DNA from: Phoronis ovalis
Taxonomy: Eukaryota; Phoronida; Phoronidae
DNA length: 16,729 bases
Direction: 5' to 3'
Assembly (NCBI GenBank): GCA_028565635.1
Contig: JAOXYB010022992.1
Coordinates: 1 to 16,729 of the forward strand
Shown: positions 1 to 9,029 of the stretch, in pieces
Layout of the letters: each line of letters starts with the position of its first letter
Position numbering within the stretch: position 1 is the first letter of the stretch
The notes under the pieces: model-generated
The model's input: the letters and a program-made list of their open reading frames with translations, nothing else
Told to the model about the DNA's origin: nothing
The model's database searches: none
Program-made: the position numbers and the translations under genes

Positions 1-70
1 GTTGATCCGAATTGGATGTCCGGACGTTTAGCCCCAAGATACGCCGTCCGGTAACCGGACGTTTAGCCAC
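1..70. repeat. Fragment of GC-rich repeat with palindromes
   Basis: The 14-mer ccggacgtttagcc occurs at 20-33 and again at 55-68. The second copy is part of an inverted repeat with 8-base arms and a one-base centre (cgtccggt / accggacg, 45-61). The first overlaps the perfect palindrome gtccggac at 18-25. The base composition is clearly richer in G+C than the AT-rich DNA that follows. This looks like the end of a dispersed or satellite-like repeat cut by the window edge, but I cannot name the family. Confidence 0.45.
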
Positions 71-807
71 TCCGTTAGTATTAAGCATCATCATCTTAAA
101 TTCAACAGTTCGATAAATACAGAATTCATGGCTACATACAGTCAGCTATTTTATTAATCTAAAAGCTTTTCATGCATGATTATTATTATAATAACAATTC
201 AATATTGAATATAGTTTATACTGTCTAGCTTCATATTCAGTTTTTGAGGTTGACCTCAGATTATATTAGTGTTTGTTTTGAGTCAGCTTAACCCATTTAT
301 ACCTGCCTTTTATATGTTTTGATACAGACCTACCTAAAAAGTAAGTTTGTTTGTTAATGAATGGTATGACAAGGTTTAACTGACTGCACTATTAAAAATG
401 AACTATTTGTAAGATATAATATACAGCAACATGTAGGATTGAACAGACTGTGTCTAGGATAGTTTGATGGTCATCATATGAGATGTACCGTGTTCAGATA
501 TATCTGTGTCACGTAACTTCAATCTATATAGATGCCTTCAAGCTAAAAATCTAATGCCCATATTGATTTTTGAATTTTCAACCCCACGGACCAAATACTG
601 TGAAATGCACCATATCAAGGATTTATAAATACTATTGGATTCAGAAATAAAATTATCTTATAAAATATTCCTTAGTAAACTCAAGCATATGAAATATACT
701 AGTATTTATTAATAGTTTATTAAGTGAGATGTATATATTTAAGCTAATTTATGTATTAATAACCTTAATGTTTACATTAACAGTAACACAAAGGTATTTT
801 ATAGTAT

Positions 808-834
808 AGGACAATCAATAGTACCTATTGTCCT
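808..834. repeat. Short inverted repeat (hairpin)
   Basis: The arms aggacaat (808-815) and attgtcct (827-834) are exactly complementary around an 11-base loop. An inner complementarity (aatag / ctatt) makes the loop partly self-paired. It has no terminator or RNA-gene context, so the role is unknown and chance is possible in AT-rich DNA. Confidence 0.4.
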
Positions 835-1778
835 GGCGGAAGTGATTAATTTCACAGATATGTTATCAAATAAACCTGACCTCTACAGGTATATAATATT
901 TAGGATATTTTCTACAGCAACTTACTGTAGTAATCAAAGTTAACCCATGATGTGTAAGTATGTATTTTTTCTTTATTAAAGCTCCACTTAAACTTGGGAC
1001 CTGTTCATGCTATACACAGTATGACAGGGACAGCTATAGTCTGGAAGTAAGGTTTTAACTTTTAATTGGCATTAAATTAAATGATCAAGCTTGAAATTGT
1101 GCTTTAAGGTTATGTATTGAGTTTTGGTATATTGTTCTTTCTTTCTGAACTTGCCCTTGATGTAGTTTGTAATTAGTTGAGCTCATACATTTGGAGATAA
1201 AAACTATTATAAAGGGAAGCAAAATTAAGTTTAGTGTTTATTTGTAAGGACTGTAATAAGTCAGATTAATGGTGATTATCTTGGTTCCTCACAAAATCCT
1301 TATTGTTTAGTGCTTTGAGTGCAATAGTGCATACAGCTGGAACAAGGGAAACAGGTTGGCTTTTGGTCAAAATGTTGTTTCTGCTGAGTAATGGGATAAA
1401 AGCTGAGAATAAAAGGAGTGTTCTTAGTGTAAAATAGCAACTAAAGTTTATAATTAGTATAATCTAGCATCTGACCCTATTGCTGGACTCATTAGTTAAA
1501 TGACTTATAGTTTAGATTATATCTGTGTTATGATTTGTACTGAAACAACCCTGAGTTTACCCTGGATTTCCTTCCAAATGCAGGTACTGTCAGATTTTTT
1601 TTTAATTAGCTTTGAGTAGATTCTAAAATGGTATATGGTAAATTGCATAGTGAGCATCCTCTGTTAACAGCTGCTACATATGTGGGCTTAACATTTTGTC
1701 CTGTATTTTCTGTTTGTGTGCAGTTTTTGGAATTATTTTATATAGAATCCACGTCTTCATACATTCTAGTTTCCCACG

Positions 1779-1818
1779 GGATAGTATGTGCTTTAGTAGG
1801 ATAGTATGTGGTTTAGTA
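1779..1818. repeat. Tandem 20-base duplication
   Basis: Two adjacent 20-base units, 1779-1798 and 1799-1818, share ggatagtatgtg followed by tttagta and differ at one base (c versus g at unit position 13). The near identity points to a recent local duplication. Confidence 0.75.
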
Positions 1819-2154
1819 TTAATCACTTGCTGATAGTATTTTCTTTACTTAACAACACATAGTTTTTATTGCTATTCGGATAATTCTACCACTGTGATTA
1901 CGGACTATATAGTCCCCAGTTAAAATAGCTTACAGGCACTTGATAGACCATTACATGCTATCCCTGTTAACCTTTGTATTAAAGCTATGGATGTTATTTG
2001 TGAATTGATTGGATATTATTTTATATATCAGACATGTCTGTTTAATGACGTTACAATGATTTCAATTAAGTCTAGCTCCACAAAACATACTCTGGGAATG
2101 TGGTACAAAATGGTACATAATGGTACAATTAACTTATTTCTTTTCATTTTTCAG

Positions 2155-2312
2155 AGATATACTGAAGCTTATGCAAACAGATTTATATAGTTTTAACATT
2201 AAGTACCAAATTTAGACCTAAGAAATTGTTGTGTTACTAAGATTCGTATGGTACACTGAATTCATGGACTTGGAGTTAAGAGCCAGGATCTTCGTGTTCT
2301 TAGCACCATAGT
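2155..2312 (+). other. KLHL8: KLHL8 5' leader within the first recognised exon
   Basis: A pyrimidine-rich tract (ttcttttcatttttcag, ending at 2154) gives a good acceptor, so the leader probably begins at 2155 and continues directly into the coding sequence. It contains three upstream ATGs, each followed by an in-frame stop. The exon start is inferred from splice-site quality only; transcription could begin within this stretch instead. Confidence 0.5.
2171..2311 (+). promoter_or_regulatory. Three short upstream ORFs in the KLHL8 leader
   Basis: ATGs at 2171, 2248 and 2264 open reading frames ending at 2215 (14 aa), 2259 (3 aa) and 2311 (15 aa). The last one stops at TAG 2309-2311, one base before the main ATG at 2313. 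If the leader is transcribed as proposed, ribosomes would meet three upstream ORFs, and re-initiation would probably be needed for KLHL8 synthesis. Whether they are translated cannot be seen from the sequence. Confidence 0.4.
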
Positions 2313-3366
2313 ATGAGTCACCAAGTTCAACATTCCTTGCAGAGGAGACAGTTGAGTGCTCCCTCTATACCCCCTGTACCAAGACGAAAAGAATCACTTG
2401 AAAGCCAAATTGAAAGCGCTCAACGATCATTAAAGTCTGTAATGGCCGCTGCGATTGCTGGAAGTAATTCGAGATCGGATGCTAACTCCCCTGTGTTAAG
2501 AGAATGTCCATTAACTGAAGAACCAACAACAACATATATTTATGAAGCAAAGACTTTATGGCGTGATTCATATCGTCAACTGTATGAATTTTATCGCAAA
2601 GGAGAACTGTGCGACGTAGAACTTAAATGTGGCTCAAAAACAGTCAAATGCCACAAAGTGGTCTTGGCCACAGTTAGCGCATATTTTAGAAACATGTTCT
2701 CTTCCGAAATGATGGAAAGCAGAACGGGCATTATTACTATAAAAGATCTGGACGAGAATGCTGTTGAACTACTGGTCCAGTTTGCATACACATCTAGAAT
2801 TGAACTGAGTACTGATAACGTACAACCATTGCTGTATGCATCGTCTATACTGCAGTTGGAACCTGTTGCACATGCGTGCGGGGAGTTCATGAAAACACAT
2901 TTGCATCCTTCAAATGTAATAGGAGTTAGAAATTTTGCGGAGAACCACGGGCGGAGAGAGTTAATACGTGTGGCGGACAGTTATATTTATGATCATTTCA
3001 AGGAGGTTGTGGAGGCAGATGAATTTCAGCAAATGTCTGCGAAACATTTAGAAAACATTATATCTTCGGACAATGTTAATGTTGAATCAGAAGTCATTGT
3101 GTATGAAGCTGTTATGAAATGGGTTAAAATGGACTTGATCACTCGTAAGGTACTTTTGCCGAAACTTATTTCCATGGTGAAGCTGCCACTCTTGCCTGCA
3201 GCATATTTAATGCAGTATGTATCAACAGAAGAATTGATTCGTCGGGATTTAGAATGTCGTGACTTCTTAGATGAAGCCAAACATTACCAGCTATCGCTTG
3301 CTTTACCTACAGTGCCCGAAGTGGTGACTGTGTCGGAAAGAATACGACCAAGGAAAAGCTATGCAG
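2313..3366 (+). CDS. KLHL8: KLHL8 coding exon 1: N-terminus, BTB and BACK
   Basis: This exon encodes residues 1-351 plus one base. Residues 1-90 are Ser/Pro-rich and contain PPVPRR, a class II SH3-ligand-like motif (PxxPxR), which may be fortuitous. The BTB core (GELCDVELKCG near 97-107, CHKVVLA near 113-119, YFRNMF near 124-129) and BACK follow without interruption. The donor is atgcag|gtaaga (GT at 3367). Phase 1 joins to the next exon to make the glycine codon before VLFCVGG. Reading past the donor meets TGA at 3396-3398, so intron retention would give a BTB-BACK-only product of 361 aa. Confidence 0.95.
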
Positions 3367-6300
3367 GTAAGATAAGGTTCTGGAGTAAAATTGTTTGATA
3401 TTTTATGCATCAATATGCAGTTTGCAAAAATGCATGGTATTATGTATTTTTTGACATGATTCAATTCACTTTTATATAAAAAGGGGGAACAAACGTTTTT
3501 TTTCATACACTCAATGGAGCACTTACGTCGAAATAAAATTGTTTCTGGATACCCAACTCTACCTAGAAATATTGTCCAACTCTAAAGTTTTATTGACCCA
3601 TGCCAAAAAAAAAGGGTTTTTGCATGTTTTTACATTAAGTACATGACAGTGTTGTTATTCTTTTTGTTGTCTTTCGTGTTAAGCCCACGAAACCGACACA
3701 CAAAACACATAACAGAGTAGTAAAAATTTAATTTGAAAAAGAAACTTTTTTTTTGTACTAGTCAATACTTTCTATTTTTGTTTACCATGTAATCAGAAAC
3801 AGACAAAGTTTTATTTTGGCCATAGAAAAATTAGCTCAAGTAATCCCTGAATTTTTGGTCTTAATGAATGAATCAGTATAAACTGAGAGTTTTAGATTCT
3901 AACCGTAATATGTCGACCAGTTGTAATTTTTGGTTGGTTCCTTATCAGTTTCTTAAGACATACTTTCTGAATGTTTTCTTGAGTGTATTGATTGCTTTCT
4001 TGTGACCCTGAGTCAGGGAGGGTACATGGTGGAACACTCCTTACTGCTGGTTAGATTATCTGCTGTTTACTGTTATACAATAAAGGTAAACACTGGTATT
4101 GATACATTGAACATACAGACAACTGAGGCATACACAAAGTAAACATGACTTACAAGTTCACCCAGCTTGAAATCTAATTTTTAAACTCTAAACTTTAGAC
4201 TTGATATTACATAGATATGAGGTTAGCATACAGAGTTGTTGCTTCTAATAACTATCAAAAAAGATAAAAGTAAATTCTGGTAGCTGAAGAGATTAACTGC
4301 TTCAATAAGAGCTTGGAGAAAAAATATGAAAAAGTTTTAGTAATAGGAGTTCTGTTTACTTTAATTATCTAGTGAAGATGATAAATAATAAACTATCAAG
4401 AAAAAAGTCTATTTTTTTTGTTACTTTCTGTTCATATATTATATATTAAAATGAGAATTTAGAAAGTAATTTATACTGTGGCATGCCAGTTTTAGCCATG
4501 TATGTGTCATTTATTATGTCAAACACATGACAATAACCAAACTTCACAACATGTACATGTGGACAACCCTACTAATTATTAGATGTCTCAAGTTTCTTGA
4601 CAGTTTCCTTATCTGATGATTAGTAGTAACTGTGCTGATGTCATAAGGCAATTATGGGCTACAAAGTACTATATTGGTGTTTATATCAAGAAACCATACT
4701 GATAAGTTGCTGATGTCATTATTCTGGTTATATGACATAATCAATTTCCTGTAAAATTTCAACATAGGATCCTTGTTATATAGGGTGACCTTACAGTGCA
4801 GATAATGTAAAATAATAAGTTGTTTATGCATTTTTGACACACATCACTTGTTTAGTTGTCAACTTGTCAAGCATAAACACTTTGCCCTTTGTGTGACTGG
4901 TCTGTGACCTGATTTTGTATTTATTCCAGAATCATTGTTCTAGAATTTGACTTCATTATGTACCTTCAGAGATCATTGATTTTTTTTCAACAAAAATGAA
5001 AACCTACTGCACTTTTATTATCTGGGGTTTGTAATTTGAACAGTGTACTCTGTAGATATCACATTGGCAAATTTTAAGACACGGTTATTGTTATTTTTAG
5101 GTGTTCTGTTTTGCGTTGGAGGGAGGGGTGCTTCAGGTGACCCATTCAGAAGCATAGAATGTTATGACATGAGACGAGACCGATGGTTCCAGATTTCAGA
5201 CATGAACACCAGGAGGCGCCACGTCGGAGTAGTATCTGTAGATAGTAAGTATATAACTGGCAGACTGAATTTGATTAACTGTGCGTTTAGATGAAATAAA
5301 TATTTGATGGTGAAAGATACTCTAATTGTATGAATTCATAATAATCTGCTACAACTTAAAGTAGGGGGGAAATCAGTTTTAACAAATTTTGCGGTTGTTC
5401 ACTTCTTGTCGAAATAAGCTTAATAAAATCTAATACAAAATATTATCCTTTCATAAACATGTTAAAAAATGCATTAAAGTTACCGAAAAATTAACCTCCG
5501 ATCATCCTTCAGGAGAAGTGTGTATCACCAGTGAATTTCTAGTTACTTGAAATATAAATATTCTTGAATCAGTTGTAGCTGTAAACTTGTAATACTAGAA
5601 AATGACGATACCAACATTCAAAGCAATCATAATAGCTATCCCCCAATTCACTTTTTCTAATTTGCATCCTTGCGTATAGTTTGTTTCTCCAATCTGTAAG
5701 CAACACAACACTCTTCCTTATGCCAGATTGGTAATGTTGAGGACAAATTTGCAGTGTATGTTTTGTTGTAGGTAAGCTGTTTGCCATTGGTGGCCATGAT
5801 GGTACTGAACATTTGAGCAGCGGCGAAGTTTTCGATCCATTGACCAATAGATGGCGATCTATGGCACCTATGTCAACGTCACGGTAAGACACTTTGACAC
5901 TAAATAATTTTACGAGATAACATGTTATTATTTTTGCATAAATTAGAGTTTTTTCTTGTGAAAAAGATGTAATTTGATAAATTAATAATCAATATTTTAC
6001 TCCTTTTCAGACGTGGTATAGCCATATCCTCTCTAGGAGGACCTCTGTATGCTGTTGGTGGTCTTGACGATACCACATGCTTCAATACAGTTGAGCGTTA
6101 TGACATCGCTTCTGACTCTTGGTGTATTGTTGCTTCTATGAATTTACCACGAGGGGGCGTGGGTGTAGCAGCCTTGAAGAATTACTTGTATGCCTGTGGG
6201 GGTAATGATGGAAGTACCTCGTTGGATTCTTGCGAGAGATACGACCCTCATGTTGACAAATGGAGTAAGATATCAACAATGGGGAAAAGAAGAGCTGGGG

Positions 6301-9029
6301 CAGGTGTAGCTGTACTTAATGGATTCCTTTATGTTGTTGGTAAGCAACTTAAAATTGTAAGGGTGATTTGGTTCAGTTTTCAGAAAGGGCTGTGTAAAAA
6401 AGCTATGTGTATATTTCTGTTTCACAAGTATTCAAATTTTTTAACTTGTCTATATATATATATCTGTGTTTACTACTAGATTAAAAACTGATACCTTTAT
6501 TCAAAATTAATGCTATAAAGCGTGTTCATTTGTCAATACACATTTGTGTTTTACTTGCAGGTGGTTTTGATGACAATGCACCTCTGGATTCAGTAGAAAA
6601 ATATGACCCAGTAACAAACAGCTGGAGCCCTGTGAGTCACATGACAACTTGTCGTGGTGGTGTTGGAGTTGCTTCTCTTGGTGGGAAAATTTTTGCTGTT
6701 GGCGGCCATGATGGTTCCAATTATTTGAATACTGCTGAGTCTTATGACCCTCTTACTGACACGTAAGTTTGTCTTGATAATTAGCAAAAAAACGGGTGTG
6801 AGCTTTTCTGTCTAAGCACTATTTACATATCTTTATGTGAAGACAGTACATTGCATACTGATGACATCTGACAGTAAAGTTTTCTTTCTTTTGCGTAATA
6901 AAATTTGTCACTGTGGCAGTGTTCTCAAATGCAGGTAGGTTCAGTGTCTGGGCCAATTAAAGTTTCATTAATTATTAGACATGTAATTAAAGGGAACATA
7001 CTCTTTATTTCATTGTGCTGAAAATTTGTAAATGTACCAAAAATGGGATGGGTATAAATGATTCGTTACTACTGCTGAATATCTCCCTCCAGTTGACCCG
7101 AGTAAAACATTATGCATTTAGAAAGCTTTAACAGAAACACTCGCTTGCCTGCATCGTGCTTTACTTGGGTTATACGGGTCTGTTATAGAAAAGGCTGATT
7201 TTGGCGAGACAATTAGGTGTGGTATTGCTGAGAACATTGCCTTCACTGACACGACCATCACTTCAATAGAAAACTGAAGAGTTTGGATTTCTAGTAACCG
7301 TGCAACACTTCAATTTCTGTGTCTGCTACTTGTCGCTGGCTTTTTAATGTTTCACATCGTAAGCTTTGTAGTTCTCTTTCACAGCTGGACACTGATAGCA
7401 AACATTCACTCATGTCGTGCCGGGGCTGGTATTTGCGGAACACAGTGTTCTGTTGACATTTTAGTATCTCATGGACAAGGTATTTTCAAAGCACTAAATC
7501 ACTCACGGATTTCTTTTGCATGTTCTCTACTACTATACTGAAAGCATGTTTTCTACATTCTAAGCCAGCCCTTGCAAAACTGTTTTTATGTTGTTTCCCA
7601 TGTTTATGCTCGTATCACCCAAACATACCATTTAAAGCGCATTTTGAACTGTGTAACTTGATAAAATGAGCAATATGATCAGTAGCTCTTGATCATTTGT
7701 AGCATTACAAAATTTACGTAGAACTAACTTTACTTTTCTGTTGATAACTTCGTTTCTAAAATTATGTATCACTTCAATCTTAGGATTGTCAGAACTGTGC
7801 TTGCTAGGTTGTCAACAACTATTGCCATGTGTTTATTTCTTAATTTGATTGGATTAGATAAAAAATGCAAATTTTACTTCAAGCTGTATTTTGCCAAACT
7901 TCCAACTCTTCACACCGTTTCATAGCTTACTGAAATTACTCACATGTTGGTTTTGGGTGTTTTCCAATTTCCAGCAAGCTAGATGTCTCATCCACAGGGT
8001 CGGCCATTGTTGGCTTTTAGGTCATTACAGGTCAATAATCAAATTTTAAAAATTGCTCAAAACATTCTAAAATGATGGTATTGGGTTATGAAGAGGTTAT
8101 TATAATATTTGAGAATATTTGGGTATTAAAATGTGCAATTTAAATTTTGGCTCTTAATTTTCAACTTAATATGGGGAAAGCAGGCAGTAACTGGTAATGG
8201 TTGGTTCTACAGGCTTGTAATTTGACCCAAGGGTCAGGAGAGTTGATCTACAGGTCTAAAGGTTTATCTGGGTCCAAATTGTGTGAAAGTCTCATAAATT
8301 AACTTTCATCAGTATGTCAAGGGGTTACACGTATTTTGAAATCAAGAAGTCCCAAAACAATGAATGTTTGATATTTGATGGCAAGTTCAAAAGACGTTGA
8401 AAGGTTAGGTGAAATCAATAGCATGCAGCAACCCTTGCCTTTGCTAACAGGTTTATATATATATATAGATCTAGTTAAGTGAGCGATTGTTAGAACACTG
8501 TTTGTCTAAATCACTATGATTTTCCGTGGGTAAGGTTAGGCCTACGGTGTCAATAACCTTACAGTGGTTAATGTATCATAGATCCCTGCACGGCCACGAA
8601 ACAAACGGTGTATGTGAAATGCTGCATAGTTTATGATACATGCTTATTTGCAACAAGCTATAGCTGTGGAAATGTTGCCTTGTTAAGCACTACTTATAGT
8701 CTGTATAAAGCATACTCCTGCAATACAGTATGAATATTATGATTTTAAATTTTATTTAATCGGTACAATTGAATGTTTTTGAGAATCTGACAGGCTTTGT
8801 TACTATGCATTCCACTTTTAAAAAAGCAGATTCATGTTCAACTTCAAAATCCAGAAAGCAGAACAAAATTTATTCACAACTCGAAGTATTTCTGTTCTAA
8901 TTCATGCCTTGTTTTTCCAGTTGGTCCCCTGTAGCCAATGTGAACCTTTGTCGGGCAGGAGCTGGGGTAACGTACTGTGCAGTAACTTTACATCAACTCA
9001 AATCTTCCGGACACCTTTCCGACTCGTGA
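2313..9029 (+). CDS. KLHL8: KLHL8-like BTB-BACK-Kelch protein (spliced, whole coding region)
   Basis: Join of 2313-3366, 5101-5244, 5772-5883, 6011-6339, 6561-6762 and 8921-9029 gives 1950 nt, 649 aa. Reading order is a Ser/Pro-rich N-terminus (1-90), BTB (about 92-195), BACK (about 198-326), then six Kelch repeats starting near 354, 402, 449, 496, 543 and 590. Most repeats show the GG pair and the Tyr/Phe...Trp spacing. The BACK entry (LHPSNVIGVRNFAE), the hinge CRDFLDEA and the first blade (FCVGGRG, GDPFRSIEC) match my memory of vertebrate KLHL8 closely, beyond generic Kelch similarity. Proteins of this family bind CUL3 through BTB and recruit substrates through the propeller; nematode KEL-8 targets rapsyn. 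The start at 2313 is supported by an in-frame TAG at 2301-2303 and A at -3. A second terminal exon (7385-7541) gives a 665-aa alternative. Confidence 0.93.
3367..5100 (+). other. KLHL8 intron 1
   Basis: A 1734-base intron with GTAAGA donor and a TTATTTTTAG acceptor. It is AT-rich with several homopolymer runs. I found no additional conserved exon or RNA gene in it on either strand. Confidence 0.85.
5101..5244 (+). CDS. KLHL8: KLHL8 coding exon 2: Kelch blade 1
   Basis: 144 bases, phase 1 at both ends, residues 352-399. It encodes VLFCVGGRGASGDPF, then a Tyr...Trp pair (CYDMRRDRWF) and NTRRRHVGVVSV. The acceptor is TTTTTAG at 5100 and the donor is gata|gtaagt at 5245. The RGASGDPFRSIEC stretch is characteristic of KLHL8 as I recall it. 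Confidence 0.93.
5772..5883 (+). CDS. KLHL8: KLHL8 coding exon 3: Kelch blade 2
   Basis: 112 bases, entering in phase 1 and leaving in phase 2. It encodes KLFAIGGHDGTEHLSSGEVF and the tryptophan of TNRWRSMAP, about residues 400-436. The acceptor tttgttgtag ends at 5771 and the donor is cacg|gtaaga. The acceptor is followed by ggtaag-like sequence, so the acceptor choice rests on frame and homology: this one restores the Kelch frame exactly. Confidence 0.92.
6011..6339 (+). CDS. KLHL8: KLHL8 coding exon 4: end of blade 2, blades 3 and 4
   Basis: 329 bases, entering in phase 2 (completing CGA, Arg) and leaving in phase 1. It begins RGIAISSLGGPLYAVGG, then gives blade 3 (GGLDD, VERYD, DSW, PRGGVG) and blade 4 (GGNDG, CERYD, DKW, RRAGAGVAV). 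It ends in LYVV, where the GG of blade 5 is split by the intron. The acceptor is tccttttcag (ends 6010) and the donor is ttg|gtaagc. Confidence 0.94.
6451..6463. repeat. Short (TA)n tract in KLHL8 intron
   Basis: A pure TA run of 13 bases lies within the intron 6340-6560. It is a likely length-variable microsatellite with no evident role. Confidence 0.7.
6561..6762 (+). CDS. KLHL8: KLHL8 coding exon 5: blade 5 and most of blade 6
   Basis: 202 bases, phase 1 in and phase 2 out, residues 547-613. It encodes GGFDDNAPLDSVEKYD, NSW, RGGVGVASLGG, then blade 6 as IFAVGGHDGSNYLNT and SYDPLTD. The donor is ac|gtaagt at 6763; reading through gives an immediate TAA, so splicing is required. Phase 2 fits both candidate terminal exons (7385 and 8921). 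Confidence 0.94.
7385..7541 (+). CDS. KLHL8: KLHL8 proximal alternative terminal exon (isoform A)
   Basis: After the acceptor gttctctttcacag (ends 7384), exon 5 phase 2 joins to give TWTLIANIHSCRAGAG, which parallels the distal exon TWSPVANVNLCRAGAG. It continues as ICGTQCSVDILVSHGQG and ends at TGA 7539-7541, giving a 665-aa protein. Length 157 is congruent with 109 modulo 3, so both terminal exons keep the same frame. The tail, with a Cys-Ser pair followed by a GHG-like segment, looks to me more like the vertebrate KLHL8 C-terminus (CS...DVGHGSNN) than the distal exon does. That comparison is from memory and gapped. It could be the ancestral exon, an alternative exon, or a decaying copy; the open frame and acceptor favour use. 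Confidence 0.72.
8454..8467. repeat. (TA)7 microsatellite
   Basis: An uninterrupted TA run within the last KLHL8 intron, between the two terminal exons. No function is suggested. Confidence 0.7.
8921..9029 (+). CDS. KLHL8: KLHL8 distal terminal exon (isoform B)
   Basis: The acceptor ttgtttttccag ends at 8920. The first base completes ACT (Thr) from exon 5, and the frame reads TWSPVANVNLCRAGAG, the last strands of Kelch blade 6. A short tail (VTYCAVTLHQLKSSGHLSDS) then ends at TGA 9027-9029, total 649 aa. The tail is shorter and ends in a Ser-rich segment, unlike that of the proximal exon. AATAAA signals at 9238 and 9410 lie within 400 bases downstream, as expected for a real last exon. Confidence 0.82.

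Larger units (their letters stand above)
71..2154. other. Non-coding tract upstream of KLHL8 (intron or promoter region)
   Basis: I see no conserved coding segment in either strand of this AT-rich stretch. It ends in a pyrimidine-rich tract and an AG at 2153-2154, which looks like a splice acceptor. Part of it is therefore probably the last 5' UTR intron of KLHL8, with the true first exon and promoter either unrecognised here or outside the window. Small internal structures are a 20-base tandem duplication at 1779-1818 and a hairpin at 808-834. Confidence 0.5.
6763..8920 (+). other. KLHL8 last intron, containing the alternative terminal exon
   Basis: The 2158-base interval between exon 5 and the distal terminal exon. 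It contains the proximal terminal exon at 7385-7541 and a (TA)7 run at 8454-8467. Besides these I see no further copy of the blade-6 closing motif CRAGAG and no other conserved segment. An ATTAAA at 8125-8130 is the best candidate polyadenylation signal for the proximal isoform, and it is weak. Confidence 0.75.

Noticed and set aside
1987-2190. 67-codon plus-strand open frame upstream of KLHL8
   Set aside because: It crosses the proposed splice acceptor at 2154, has no domain-like features and is AT-driven.
2591-3506. Minus-strand open frames opposite KLHL8 exon 1
   Set aside because: These are antisense shadows of a strongly conserved BTB-BACK exon.
4652-4840. 62-codon minus-strand frame in KLHL8 intron 1
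   Set aside because: Short, AT-rich, no recognisable domain and no splice context.
5569-6085. Minus-strand open frames opposite the Kelch exons
   Set aside because: They cover the reverse of conserved Kelch sequence and run through introns without similarity.
6138-6479. ATG-started frame inside Kelch exon 4 as a separate gene
   Set aside because: The ATG is an internal methionine; conserved frame and splice sites show it is part of KLHL8.
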